Positions 26,951-35,478 of a stretch of 64,000 bases of DNA are shown piece after piece; the stretch's first letter is position 1, and each line of letters starts with the position of its first letter. Where the stretch lies: positions 1 to 64,000 of the forward strand of contig CAVTBB010000003.1 of assembly GCA_963732855.1 (NCBI GenBank), read 5' to 3'. The stretch comes from DASXVU01 sp963732855. Lineage in GTDB: Archaea > Thermoplasmatota > Thermoplasmata > Methanomassiliicoccales > UBA472. A model generated the notes under the pieces. It did not search any database, was not told where the DNA came from, and worked only from the letters and a program-made list of their open reading frames with translations. Made by a program: the position numbers and the translations under genes.

Positions 26951-28039
26951 TTAGAACCACCCCATTGCCTTCAATGACACGGCCACGACCAGGTTTATGA
27001 CCGCCAGCGGGAGCAGCCTCTTCCAGCCGATCTTTAGGATCTGGTCGGTCCTGATACGGACCATCGCTGCCCTGACCCAGATCATAATGAAGAAGACGAA
27101 GAACGTCTTCAGCAGGAACCACACCTCTGGCCACAGGAACGGACCATCCCAGCCCCCCAGGAACAGGATTGCGATGAGAGCACTGGCGATATACGCCCTT
27201 AGATAGTCGCTGAGCATGATCAGGCCCCAGCGGAACCCACCGTACTCGGTCTGCCAACCTTCCACCAATTCTGCCTCAGCTTCGGGCAGGTCGAACGGAA
27301 CCCTTTCGGATTCGGCTATGCCGCAGGTAAAGAAGGTCACGAATCCTATGAACAGCGGGATGAACAGCCAAAGATGGGCCTGTTGGTATCCCACTATCTC
27401 ATTGAAGTTCAGGCTCCCGGTCATTATGACTACGCTGACGACGACCAGGAGCAGAGGCACCTCATAGGCTATGAGCTGTGCCGCCGCACGCATACCGCCG
27501 ATGACAGTGTACTTGTTGTTGGATGCCCAACCGCCGATCAGGATGAAGAACGGGGCGAGCGAGAACACGGCCAACCCGATCAGGAGGCCCAAGGGAACGT
27601 TGGCGACGAAGAACCGGTCGCTCCACGGGACCAACCCGAGGAGCAGTGCGGAAGTGGCTATGATACCAACCACAGAGTATGTGTAAAGCCTTTCGTCGGC
27701 CTCTTTCGGGATGATGATCTCCTTGACCATCGTCTTAATTCCGTCTGCGAAGTTCTGGAACAGGCCAAGCATACCGACCTGTGTGCCGCGCCGGTCCATG
27801 ATACGCCCGAGGGTCTTCCTCTCTTGCCAGATGACGGTCAGACCAACCAGGAACGCAGCGACGAAGAATATGACGCAGGTGAGCACGATGGACAGGAAGT
27901 TGACCGGACCTCCGGTCACTGCCCAATCACCGATGAATTGGATCTCATTTATTCCGGTGAGGCGGATGATCCATTGAGCGACCTCTCCGATCCAAAAGGA
28001 CAGGCCGTGCATCAATGAGAATAACGTGGTGTCTGCCAT
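26951..28039 (-). CDS. fpoH: Fpo complex membrane subunit H
   Basis: NuoH-like quinone-site membrane subunit, about 362 residues. Conserved cytosolic loops are present: VIWQERKTLGRIMDRRGTQVG, GGWASNNKYTVIGGMRAAAQLIAYEVP, and SERVPFDLPEAEAELVEGWQTEYGGF with the acidic residues near the quinone/methanophenazine channel. ATG at 28037-28039 follows GGTGAT; a GTG three codons earlier overlaps the fpoD stop. Confidence 0.94.
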   Translation of the reverse strand: MADTTLFSLMHGLSFWIGEVAQWIIRLTGINEIQFIGDWAVTGGPVNFLSIVLTCVIFFVAAFLVGLTVIWQERKTLGRIMDRRGTQVGMLGLFQNFADGIKTMVKEIIIPKEADERLYTYSVVGIIATSALLLGLVPWSDRFFVANVPLGLLIGLAVFSLAPFFILIGGWASNNKYTVIGGMRAAAQLIAYEVPLLLVVVSVVIMTGSLNFNEIVGYQQAHLWLFIPLFIGFVTFFTCGIAESERVPFDLPEAEAELVEGWQTEYGGFRWGLIMLSDYLRAYIASALIAILFLGGWDGPFLWPEVWFLLKTFFVFFIMIWVRAAMVRIRTDQILKIGWKRLLPLAVINLVVAVSLKAMGWF

Positions 28040-28044
28040 GTGGA

Positions 28045-29127
28045 TCACCTATCCGTCTCGCCGAGGCACATGTCCACTGAACCCATGATCGCAGGGACAT
28101 CTGCCATTTTCTCCCCGCGCAATGCAACGGGCATCGCGGAGACGGTCACGAATATGGGAGACCGTACCTTTAGCCTGTATGGCTTGCCGCTCCCGTCACT
28201 TATGATGTACATGAGACCCTCGCCTCGTGGGTCCTCAACGTGTGCGAACGCCCTTCCCGCGGGTGCGGTCTTCGGGGTCTTGACCCGGACCGGCCCTGGT
28301 TTCATCTTGGTGAACGCTTGCCTGACGATCCTGCAGGACTGGCGCATCTCCTCGATCCTTACCCGGTACCGGGCGTATGAATCGCAGTCGGGATGCGTGC
28401 AGACATCGAAGTCCACCTCCGCATACTTCTCGTACGGGTCATCCCGGCGAAGATCGAAGTCGACGTTGCTGCCCCTCATGTTCGGACCAGTGACACCAAG
28501 GTTCATGGCTTGGGCGGCGGTCAGCTTGCCGACGCCCTGCATCCTCATCAGGAATGATTCGCACTCATCGCAGAGAATCTCGTAATCGTGTATGCGCTTC
28601 TCCATGAGCGTCACCACGCGAAGCGTATCCCTCTCCCAGTTGGCCGGGATATCGTTCCTTACACCGCCAATCCTGGTGTAGTTGTAGGTCATCCTGGCGC
28701 CGCAAAGATCGTTCATGAGGTCCATTATGAGCTCTCTTTCCCTCATGCAGTAAAGGAAAATAGTGTACGAGCCGAGATCGGTCCCAACTGCTGCCAGCCA
28801 CATTAGGTGCGAAGAGATCCTCTGCAGTTCGATGGTTATGACCCGGATCCATTGTGCCCGGTCCGGGACCTCGAGCTCCATGACCTCCTCGACCGCCCTA
28901 CAATACAGATGGGACCAAGTGAGCGATGCACCGTAACATAGACGGTCCGCCATCGGGATGATCTGCTGGAAGTCACGGCTCTCGACCATCTTTTCCCAGC
29001 CGCGGTGCAGGTAACCGATGATCGGTTCCGCCTCGGTGATGATCTCTCCGTCCAGCTTGACCCGGAGGTTCCACAATCCATGAGTCATCGGGTGCTGCGG
29101 ACCCATGTTTACCCACATTTCTGTCAT
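28045..29127 (-). CDS. fpoD: Fpo complex subunit D (NuoD/hydrogenase large-subunit-like)
   Basis: 360-residue peripheral subunit derived from a hydrogenase large subunit. The N-terminal MGPQHPMTHG motif, PIIGYLHRGWEKMVESR with the tyrosine/histidine region of the quinone pocket, a RISSHLMWLAAVGTDLG stretch, and the end motif DIPAIMGSVDMCLGETDR-like are typical. No nickel cysteines, as expected. ATG at 29125-29127 after GGAGG. Confidence 0.95.
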   Translation of the reverse strand: MTEMWVNMGPQHPMTHGLWNLRVKLDGEIITEAEPIIGYLHRGWEKMVESRDFQQIIPMADRLCYGASLTWSHLYCRAVEEVMELEVPDRAQWIRVITIELQRISSHLMWLAAVGTDLGSYTIFLYCMRERELIMDLMNDLCGARMTYNYTRIGGVRNDIPANWERDTLRVVTLMEKRIHDYEILCDECESFLMRMQGVGKLTAAQAMNLGVTGPNMRGSNVDFDLRRDDPYEKYAEVDFDVCTHPDCDSYARYRVRIEEMRQSCRIVRQAFTKMKPGPVRVKTPKTAPAGRAFAHVEDPRGEGLMYIISDGSGKPYRLKVRSPIFVTVSAMPVALRGEKMADVPAIMGSVDMCLGETDR

Positions 29128-29613
29128 TTAAATCCGCCTCCCGACCTCGTAGTCCTTCCGGAGTGGGAAGAACGTGTAATCCTGCGGAAGGAGAATCCTC
29201 TCCAGGCGCGGGTGTCCTTTGAAGATGATACCGAACATATCGTAGGTCTCGCGCTCATGCCAGTCCGCCCCACCATAGAGAGGTGTAATGGAATCGATCT
29301 CGGGAACGTCCCTCGGGACGTCCACGGTGATCTGGGCTACGATCTTGTTCGCGTATGATGACATGTGGTAGACGACCTGGAAAGTAGTCTTCATGTCGAC
29401 GCCGGACACGCTGGAGCAATGCTCGAACTCCATCTCGTCCTTCATCTTCATGATCAGCTCCAGGAATACTGACCGGTCGACGTTGAAGAAGACCCGCCTG
29501 GGTTTCGTCTGCAGGTCGGTCATTTTGTCCTTGAACTGCTCGGTCAACGCCTTTGCGACCATCTCCTCTGTCATGGTCTTTGCCTTCGGGGTAGTCTCGG
29601 TCAAATTTCCCAC
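29128..29613 (-). CDS. fpoC: Fpo complex subunit C (30-kDa type)
   Basis: 161-residue NuoC-like scaffold subunit. Signature parts are VSGVDMKTTFQVVYHMSSY, PLYGGADWHERETYDMFGIIFKGHPRLERILLP and FPLRKDYEVG, the conserved C-terminal 30-kDa motif. A GTG start (29613) is given; a TTG at 29604 after GAGGTGG is equally possible. Separate from fpoD, unlike the fused NuoCD of some bacteria. Confidence 0.93.
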   Translation of the reverse strand: MGNLTETTPKAKTMTEEMVAKALTEQFKDKMTDLQTKPRRVFFNVDRSVFLELIMKMKDEMEFEHCSSVSGVDMKTTFQVVYHMSSYANKIVAQITVDVPRDVPEIDSITPLYGGADWHERETYDMFGIIFKGHPRLERILLPQDYTFFPLRKDYEVGRRI

Positions 29614-29614
29614 C

Positions 29615-30143
29615 TCAGTCCAGGAATGTTCCTTTCTGTTCCGCCGTTATCTTACGGTTCAGTTTCATGAAGCCATCGATCATGGCCTCAGGCCTTGGCG
29701 GGCAACCGGGGATGTATATGTCCACTGGGATGAATGTATCAAGTCCCTGGATGACGTTGTACCCGTCATACCATGGTCCGCCGGAGATCGCGCACTCGCC
29801 CATCGCGACGACCCACTTCGGCTCAGGCATCTGCTCATATAACCTCCTCAGGGAGGGCCGGAGCTTGGCGGATATCCAACCATTTACGAGAAGAACATCG
29901 CTCTGTCTCGGGGATGACCGATCGAATCATTCCCAACCTTTCAGCGTCCCATCGGCATGCGGAAGCGGCGGCCATCTCAAGCGCGCAGCAGGCGATTCCG
30001 AAGTGGAGCGGGTAAATGGCATTCCTCTGACCCCAGGCCCAGATCGGTCCGGTCAACCTGTCGATGGCCGGCTTGATGGGGGGAGTTCTCAGGGTTTCCA
30101 CGACAAAATTGCTGGACCACTGTTGGAATTCCTTGGCGGTCAT
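29615..30143 (-). CDS. fpoB: Fpo complex subunit B (N2 cluster subunit), one frameshift
   Basis: NuoB-like subunit of about 176 residues that holds the last iron-sulfur cluster before the quinone. The cysteines are all there: GIACCALEMAAAS (tandem pair), VAMGECAISGGPW and YIPGCPPRPEA. The frame changes near 29918: one frame ends after RLGMIRS, the other resumes SPRQSDVLLVNGWISAKLRP. Removing one G from a GG pair rejoins them. Because every neighbour in this operon is intact, a sequence error is more likely than a dead gene. ATG at 30141-30143 (MTAKEFQQW). Confidence 0.9.
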
Positions 30144-30166
30144 GGCGATTGCTTGCGGGGCATGGC

Positions 30167-30544
30167 TTAGATCCAAAGTATGACCTCCTTCTTGAGGGCG
30201 TAATAGACACCGACCAACAGTATTGCCAGGAAGGCGACCGCGGACACCATGGACATGCCGAGCATGTCGATGGTCGAGAACAATGACGAATAGGTCAAAG
30301 CCCATACAAGCAAGAAAACAGTGACGATATCAAAAACAACGAAGATGATAGCATAGACGTAGAATTGTACATGAAACTGGATTTGCGCTTGTCCTATGGG
30401 CACTTCACCGCACTCGTAGGTGGTCTCCCTAAGAGTACTGTACTTCGTTGGTCTGAAAAACCGTGACACGTAGAAGGCCAGTACTGGGAACAATATCGCT
30501 ACCAGTGCGAATATGGCAATGGGATAATATTGGTCTATGAGCAT
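30167..30544 (-). CDS. fpoA: Fpo complex membrane subunit A
   Basis: NuoA-like, 125 residues with three membrane helices. TTYECGEVPIGQAQIQFHVQFYVYAIIFVVFDIVTVFLLVWA contains the conserved cysteine loop and the acidic residue of helix 2. First gene of the operon; its ATG (30542-30544) lies about 26 bases from a TATA box, so the message is probably leaderless. Confidence 0.93.
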   Translation of the reverse strand: MLIDQYYPIAIFALVAILFPVLAFYVSRFFRPTKYSTLRETTYECGEVPIGQAQIQFHVQFYVYAIIFVVFDIVTVFLLVWALTYSSLFSTIDMLGMSMVSAVAFLAILLVGVYYALKKEVILWI

Positions 30545-30549
30545 TGAGA

Positions 30550-30574
30550 GGGGAATATTCTCCCCGTATTTAAA
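30550..30574 (-). promoter_or_regulatory. fpo operon promoter with overlapping inverted repeat
   Basis: The minus strand carries TTTAAATA (30567-30574) as TATA box, then a perfect inverted repeat GGGGA-6-TCCCC (30550-30565) filling the space between TATA box and the fpoA start codon. A repressor bound there would block transcription start; the binding protein is unknown. Confidence 0.5.
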
Positions 30575-30733
30575 CGTGTCACAGGGATGCTGGCTAGCCT
30601 TAGAAACTTGTTTTTTAGAGTCCTATATGATTCAGCAAGGAGCGACTGACCTTAGAGCCGTTACATAGTCCAGGAATCATTATTTTAACCTTGGCCTGTG
30701 AGCTTCTGTGTTTGATAACCAAACGGAGATTCG

Positions 30734-30790
30734 TTAACCCGCGTTAAACTATCGGAAAAGGGCGGAGCCTATTACCGTGAATTCCGGTAA
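30734..30790 (+). promoter_or_regulatory. two inverted repeats upstream of the DJ-1-like gene
   Basis: TTAAC-4-GTTAA (30734-30747) and TTACCG-7-CGGTAA (30772-30790) lie in the 288-base gap between fpoA and the DJ-1-like gene, the second 43 bases before its ATG. They could be operators for that gene. The rest of the gap holds nothing I can name. Confidence 0.3.
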
Positions 30791-30832
30791 GATTAAAGAA
30801 CTTGGCGTCCAAGTCTATTCAACGGTGTAATC

Positions 30833-31348
30833 ATGGATGAAAAGGTCGCGGTATTGGTAGAGGACATGTACGAGGACCTGGAACTTTGGTATCCGGTGAT
30901 CAGGCTAAAAGAGGCAGGGTATAAGCCGGTGATCATTGGCAGCGGTACCAAGGACGTCTTCCTAAGCAAGCACGGTTACCCGGCCAAGGCTGGAATGTCC
31001 GCGGATAAGGCAAACCCTGACGATTACGTCGCCGTCATCATTCCCGGGGGATTCGCGCCGGACCACATGCGCAGGCACCCGCAGATGGTCGATTTCGTCA
31101 AGAAGATGTATTCTAAGCAGAAATTGGTGGCGTCGATCTGCCACGCCGGTTCGATGCTTGTGTCGGCCAATGTCCTCAAAGGCAAGAAGGCCACGTCGTT
31201 CTACTCGATCAAGGACGATATGATGAACGCCGGGGCACGCTGGTTCGACGAAGAAGTCGTTGTGGACGGGAATCTGATCTCCTCAAGAAACCCGGACGAC
31301 CTGCCCGCGTTCATGAAAGCGATCTTGGAATACTTGGGGGCCAGGTGA
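30833..31348 (+). CDS. DJ-1/PfpI family protein
   Basis: 171-residue class-I glutamine-amidotransferase-like protein of the PfpI/DJ-1 group. The nucleophile elbow is VASICHAGSML (Cys followed by His), with a GGFAPDHMRRHP segment and an N-terminal glutamate in VEDMYEDLE. Members act as peptidases, deglycases or glyoxalases; which applies here cannot be told. Stand-alone gene with possible operators upstream. Confidence 0.88.
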   Translation: MDEKVAVLVEDMYEDLELWYPVIRLKEAGYKPVIIGSGTKDVFLSKHGYPAKAGMSADKANPDDYVAVIIPGGFAPDHMRRHPQMVDFVKKMYSKQKLVASICHAGSMLVSANVLKGKKATSFYSIKDDMMNAGARWFDEEVVVDGNLISSRNPDDLPAFMKAILEYLGAR

Positions 31349-31462
31349 ATAAGCGGAGACCTCATCAATTAATATGCCAGCTAGAAAACGACACTCTTTT
31401 TAATATCATCGACTCCATATCGCCATCGCACTGACGGTTACGTCAATGGAGTGTTGATTCAG

Positions 31463-32266
31463 ATGAAGATTGGATTCGTCGGGGCGGGCATGATGGCTGA
31501 AGCCCTTATGAAGGGGATCATTGCGGCAGGGGTCACGGTAGCGGAAGATATCGTCGCGAGCGAGATCGTACCGGCTCGCAGGGATTATATCACAAAAACG
31601 CTCAAGATCCGCACCACGGTGGATAACGCGGATGTGGCAAGATCGTCCGACGTGATCATCCTGGCGGTCAAGCCGCAGCAGATGGGAGCGGTATTGGACG
31701 AGCTGAAACCAATCCTCACCGGTGAGCACCTGCTCATCTCGATCGCCGCTGGCATCAAGTTAGACTTTATAGAGAAGCACATCAACTGGGGAGTGCGGGT
31801 TGTTAGGGTCATGCCGAACCAGCCCTGTCAGGTCGGGGCGTCCGCCTCGGCATTCGCGCTGGGCAAGAGCGCCAAGGCAGAGGACAAAGAGACCGTGCAG
31901 AAGATCCTCAACTCGGTTGGCATCGCATTCTCGCTGGAAGAGAAGTACCTGGACGCGGTGACCGGGCTGAGCGGCTCGGGACCGGCCTACATGTACATGG
32001 TCATCGAGGCGATGGCGGACGGCGGCGTCATGGCAGGACTGCCCAGGGACGTGGCAATCGCCCTTGCGGCGCAGACGATGCTCGGCTCGGCCAAGACCGT
32101 CCTGGAGACCAGGAAGCACCCGGGCGAACTGAAAGATATGGTTGCCTCGCCGGCCGGAACGACGATCGAAGGGATACGCGTCCTCGAACAGTACAGCATC
32201 AGGGCGGCGTTCATCGACGCGGTCGAAGCCGGGGCGCTGAAGTCCGCAGAGCTCGGCAATAAGTAA
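31463..32266 (+). CDS. proC: pyrroline-5-carboxylate reductase
   Basis: Last step of proline synthesis, reducing pyrroline-5-carboxylate with NAD(P)H. Nucleotide fold MKIGFVGAGMMAEALMKGI opens the protein; VILAVKPQQM, VVRVMPNQPCQVGASAS and the signature GLSGSGPAYMYMVIEAMADGGVMAGLPRDVA follow, with HPGELKDMVASPAGTTIEGIRVLE near the end. Length 267 residues is typical. ATG at 31463 is chosen; a GTG at 31451 would add four residues. TATA-like TTTTTAATATC lies near 31395. Confidence 0.95.
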   Translation: MKIGFVGAGMMAEALMKGIIAAGVTVAEDIVASEIVPARRDYITKTLKIRTTVDNADVARSSDVIILAVKPQQMGAVLDELKPILTGEHLLISIAAGIKLDFIEKHINWGVRVVRVMPNQPCQVGASASAFALGKSAKAEDKETVQKILNSVGIAFSLEEKYLDAVTGLSGSGPAYMYMVIEAMADGGVMAGLPRDVAIALAAQTMLGSAKTVLETRKHPGELKDMVASPAGTTIEGIRVLEQYSIRAAFIDAVEAGALKSAELGNK

Positions 32267-32479
32267 TGGGGCGTGCAAGCGCCCAATCAATCTCTTTCCC
32301 TTCTAATTTTCATCATTTAGATCGGTCCTGAACCCGAGATACTTCCAATAGTTGCATCGTGATCGGTCCGTTTGTGAAGAGGCAGGCTGATTGTCAGTGA
32401 GGATATCCGTTCCTGATTGCCTTAGCCTTATGATCATACCAACCCGTCAGGAATGCCACGAATGACCCTTGATCGAGGA

Positions 32480-33001
32480 TAGCCTTGATGACTGATCGGC
32501 CTTAACCGCTTGCCACACTAGAGGATAACAGTATCAACGGAGCGGGACCTTACACTGGAACCTTGATTGGTACCATAGCTGATAATGAAGCTGGTGGTTT
32601 TTACTGGGGATTTTGAACCAATAGGGAGTGGGAGCTGGATGGGTGCCAATAGGGGTCAATGGACAGTTGCCTCGATATCGATGAATCACCGTGGGATCGC
32701 GGCTGATGGAAATACAGGTCTCGACTTCACTGGATCTGCATCCGGAACACGGACCACCACAGCATACGCTGCCACTCAAACATTGGCATCATCGGTAGGC
32801 GGAGCGGCCTGGACCGCCGGCAACCACGTCGTTCAGCAGGGCGACATGATATCAATATCGATCTGCAACGACGCCGGCAATCTGAACCTCGGGTTCGCCC
32901 AGTCAGCGACGATCAAGATAGCTCCTGCCTACGGTACGGCTGCCACGATCAATTTCATGACCCCGTCCTATTATAATTCGGACTACGTCGATCTGAAGTG
33001 A
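32480..33001 (+). pseudogene. archaellin / type IV pilin-like C-terminal fragment
   Basis: No intact gene lies between proC and nob1 (32267-33120). From about 32510 one frame reads DNSINGAGPYTGTLIGTIAD and stops at 32606; a second frame, open from 32585 to 33001, continues with EPIGSGSWMGANRGQWTVAS and later WTAGNHVVQQGDMISISI, ending TMNFMTPSYYNSDYVDLK-like. The Gly/Ser/Thr-rich beta pattern and that ending resemble archaellin C-termini. The hydrophobic pilin N-terminus and its cleavage site are absent, and a frameshift near 32600 splits the rest, so it looks like a gene remnant. A single open frame of 138 codons alone could still be translated. Confidence 0.4.
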
Positions 33002-33120
33002 TGTGATCGAAACACCTACGATGAAGTGCTGGAATCCAGCGCCTTCTTTCATTCATTTTCTTATTCTTTGTCCGTTCCAGCCACTACCATCGATCTCGTT
33101 CCTGAGATAGTGGCGTGACT

Positions 33121-33588
33121 TCAACGGCTTGCCCTAGTCGTCCTCAGCTTGGAGCCGCACACCGGGCAGTCCGGCATCTCCTTGTCGAAGACCTTGCCGC
33201 AGCCCAGGCACTTGTATTTCCACTTGACCAGTTGCTTGATGGCCTTCATTCCGACCGCCTTGTATTTCAGACCGAGGAACTTGGCGGTGTTCTGGATCGA
33301 ATAGTCGTCGGTCAGGATCGTCGCCTCCATGTCCTTGGCGAGCGCTAGCAGCTCTGTGTCCACCGGGGAAAGCCGCTTCGAATCACCAGTGGCCTGCGAG
33401 GCTTGCAATATTGCCTTCCTTGACTGGGGGGAAGGGTCCATGACCGTCACCTGGTGCTCCCAGTACATCCATCTGGTGTCGTTGTACTTCTTCAGTTCGT
33501 CGACGACGCCGGGGGTGGTGTAGGCCCTGTAGTCCCCGGGAATGGACTCCATCGAGAACAGCGCTGACGTGTCCAGAACGACGATCAC
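33121..33588 (-). CDS. nob1: Nob1-type endoribonuclease (PIN domain plus zinc ribbon)
   Basis: Cuts the 3' end of pre-16S rRNA in small-subunit maturation. The PIN domain shows VVLDTSALFSME (first Asp), VVDELKK (Glu), and LSPVDTELLALAKDMEATILTDDYSIQNTAKFLG (acidic cluster). A zinc ribbon closes the protein: CLGCGKVFDKEMPDCPVCGSKL. 155 residues, normal for archaea. It starts with GTG or ATG at 33588, divergent from the next gene with which it shares an 79-base promoter gap. Confidence 0.92.
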   Translation of the reverse strand: MIVVLDTSALFSMESIPGDYRAYTTPGVVDELKKYNDTRWMYWEHQVTVMDPSPQSRKAILQASQATGDSKRLSPVDTELLALAKDMEATILTDDYSIQNTAKFLGLKYKAVGMKAIKQLVKWKYKCLGCGKVFDKEMPDCPVCGSKLRTTRASR

Positions 33589-33633
33589 GTTCGGTCAATG
33601 TCCCCGCCCCCGTAATACTTTTTCCACACAATC

Positions 33634-33640
33634 TTAAATA
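33634..33640 (+). promoter_or_regulatory. TATA box for the 87-residue protein gene
   Basis: TTAAATA within ATCTTAAATACCG lies about 30 bases before the ATG at 33668, normal archaeal spacing with an almost absent leader. Confidence 0.5.
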
Positions 33641-33667
33641 CCGATTATCCTTTTTTGCTGTTCGGAC

Positions 33668-33931
33668 ATGATCGAGATAGAAGTGGACCAAGCGGTCAAG
33701 GATTATATTTTGAAAACTGGAAGGGATTTCCGCGTGAGCACGACATGTTCTGGTCCGGTCATAATGCCTCTAGAGGTCAAACCATCCAAGGAGAGTGACA
33801 TTAAGGTCAAGATCGGAAAGAGCACGCTCTTCATTTCCAGGGTACAGGCCAGGTACATCGACCGGGTGACCATGGAAATGATGTATGACGCCGATGTAGG
33901 GCTTAATTGCTCTCTTTATCCAGGTCTTTGA
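33668..33931 (+). CDS. conserved small protein, function unknown
   Basis: 87 residues, not recognised. It is mostly beta strand and charged (VKPSKESDIKVKIGKSTLFIS), with one cysteine in VSTTCSGPV and another near the end. No membrane segment. The good TATA box and codon pattern support a real gene. It overlaps the convergent PP-loop gene by 29 bases. Confidence 0.65.
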   Translation: MIEIEVDQAVKDYILKTGRDFRVSTTCSGPVIMPLEVKPSKESDIKVKIGKSTLFISRVQARYIDRVTMEMMYDADVGLNCSLYPGL

Positions 33932-34556
33932 GCGACCTGATGTTGTCCAGGGCGTATTTCAATTGCTCTGAGACATCGATCTTCATTTCCTCCTCCAGGA
34001 CGCGTTCTGGCCGAGCCATGGTGATAGGCCTTTCCGGGACGATCGTGCACGCCGGCGCCTTCCCATGCGAGATCGATACCTCATAGGTGCCTATCTGCTT
34101 CCCGATGAACTCGATCTCGATCTTGTCCAGACCGATCAAAGGGCGTAGGACTGGGAAGTCGAGACCATATGTCTCCGCCCTCAGATTCTGAAGTGTCTGG
34201 GAGGCTACCTGTCCGAGCGATTCCCCGGTAACGATGGCATCAGCACTGATCCTCTGCGCGAATCCTTTGGCCGTCCGCAGCATCTGCCGTTTGCACAGGA
34301 CGCATTGGAATGTCGCCCTGCATTTCTCGGCGTTGATCTGGTTGTTCCGGCCGTGCGGAGCGTAGTAGAAATCGAAATGCTTACCGGTGGCCTTCTCCAA
34401 CGGCGCGATCATCTGGGAAGTCTTCTGGACACTGCCTGGAGCCCCATAAGGGCGGTTGTCCATGTGGAGAAGGGTCAGGTCGACGCCCCTCATTGCCATC
34501 ATGTAGACGGCCACTGGTGAGTCGATACCTCCGGAGATAAGCGCCACTGCCTTCAT
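33903..34556 (-). CDS. ThiI-like PP-loop protein without THUMP domain
   Basis: ATP-pyrophosphatase of the ThiI/4-thiouridine synthase type, 217 residues. The PP-loop is SGGIDSPVAVYMM right at the N-terminus; CVLCKRQMLRTA and VTGESLGQVASQTLQNL follow, and HGKAPACTIVPERP is a further conserved piece. The N-terminal ferredoxin-like and THUMP domains of full ThiI are absent, and no rhodanese domain is present. It may sulfurate tRNA with help from another RNA-binding subunit, with the CxxC or the late Cys as sulfur acceptor. ATG at 34554-34556 chosen because an upstream start adds only nine unlike residues. Confidence 0.8.
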   Translation of the reverse strand: MKAVALISGGIDSPVAVYMMAMRGVDLTLLHMDNRPYGAPGSVQKTSQMIAPLEKATGKHFDFYYAPHGRNNQINAEKCRATFQCVLCKRQMLRTAKGFAQRISADAIVTGESLGQVASQTLQNLRAETYGLDFPVLRPLIGLDKIEIEFIGKQIGTYEVSISHGKAPACTIVPERPITMARPERVLEEEMKIDVSEQLKYALDNIRSLKDLDKESN

Positions 34557-34615
34557 ATCAGGACAAGGGGAAGTTCTCCCCAATTATAACGTTGCCGGGA
34601 AAAGCGAACACCGCA

Positions 34616-34801
34616 TCAATTGTTGGACTTGAAGTCGCTCATGGTAGCCATTCCTGGGTATGTCGCAAAATCCTCTCCCTCTCCGTCTTCATCTTGTTCG
34701 GCGACCATGTTCAGCAGGAGTGACATTATCTCCTTCATCTGCTGGACCTCTTCCTTGAGCTCCTTGATCTCTCGGGCCAGGTCATCGTTGCTCTTAGCCA
34801 T
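34616..34801 (-). CDS. small coiled-coil protein
   Basis: 61 residues. The first half is one amphipathic heptad-like helix (LAREIKELKEEVQQMKEIMSLLLNMV), the second half acidic (EQDEDGEGEDF) and ends YPGMATMSDFKSNN. Probably an oligomerising partner or regulator; no family recognised. GTGAGG precedes the ATG by nine bases, supporting translation. It lies between the PP-loop gene and csl4 on the same strand. Confidence 0.6.
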   Translation of the reverse strand: MAKSNDDLAREIKELKEEVQQMKEIMSLLLNMVAEQDEDGEGEDFATYPGMATMSDFKSNN

Positions 34802-34914
34802 GCAACCTCACTTTTTCTCAAACCAGGTCCTTAGCATTTATGCTTTTCGAGCAGATTGCCATGTTTGCGATAGGAGAATTATGAAAAATAGGATACCAGG
34901 ATCCGCGATCCTGT

Positions 34915-35478
34915 TCAGACGCTTTCGACGTCGCCGTAGTCGTCGGCCAACTTCCTCATGTCGCTCCTCTCGCAGGTGTTGCAGTACAAGCCTTTCTCGA
35001 CCTTCAGCAACGGTTGCCTGCATTTGCGGCACAGAGCCTTGACGACCCCATAATGGGCACCGGCGGTGGTGAGTTGGATGGACGGCTTCACCTGGGTCAC
35101 CTTAGCCCGGATAATGTCGCTGGGCCTAACCTCGCGGCCTACGTCCTGGACGTATTCTTGCGACAGCTTTGAGACGTGGATCGTTCCGTTCGTGTCGCCA
35201 GTGATGTTTCGGCTCTTGCCGTTGACTATGACGACCTCGGCGATCGCCATGGAGGCGCGCACGTCTGTGATCTCAGCGAAGACCTCATCGCCGATGTTTA
35301 ATGTAACCATCGGGTTCTCGGCGACGACCTTAGCCACCTTCTCCTTGTCGTCGAGCTCCAAAATACCTTTGAGGGCAGAAATTACCTTGCCGTTCTCCTC
35401 ATATGTGCCCTCTGCCGGCAAGTACTCCTCAGCCTCGGCCACTTCGTCGCCAGGCAAAACCTTTTTCTTATCGTTCAT
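34915..35478 (-). CDS. csl4: exosome RNA-binding subunit Csl4
   Basis: Cap subunit of the archaeal RNA exosome, 187 residues. The N-terminal domain begins VLPGDEVAEAEEYLPAEGTYEENGKV, the typical Csl4 start. An S1 RNA-binding domain (NIGDEVFAEITDVRASMAIAEV) occupies the middle, and a zinc ribbon ends it (CRKCRQPLL and YCNTCE). Its ATG overlaps the end of the methyltransferase gene, so the two are coupled, joining RNA decay and RNA modification functions. Confidence 0.93.
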   Translation of the reverse strand: MNDKKKVLPGDEVAEAEEYLPAEGTYEENGKVISALKGILELDDKEKVAKVVAENPMVTLNIGDEVFAEITDVRASMAIAEVVIVNGKSRNITGDTNGTIHVSKLSQEYVQDVGREVRPSDIIRAKVTQVKPSIQLTTAGAHYGVVKALCRKCRQPLLKVEKGLYCNTCERSDMRKLADDYGDVESV

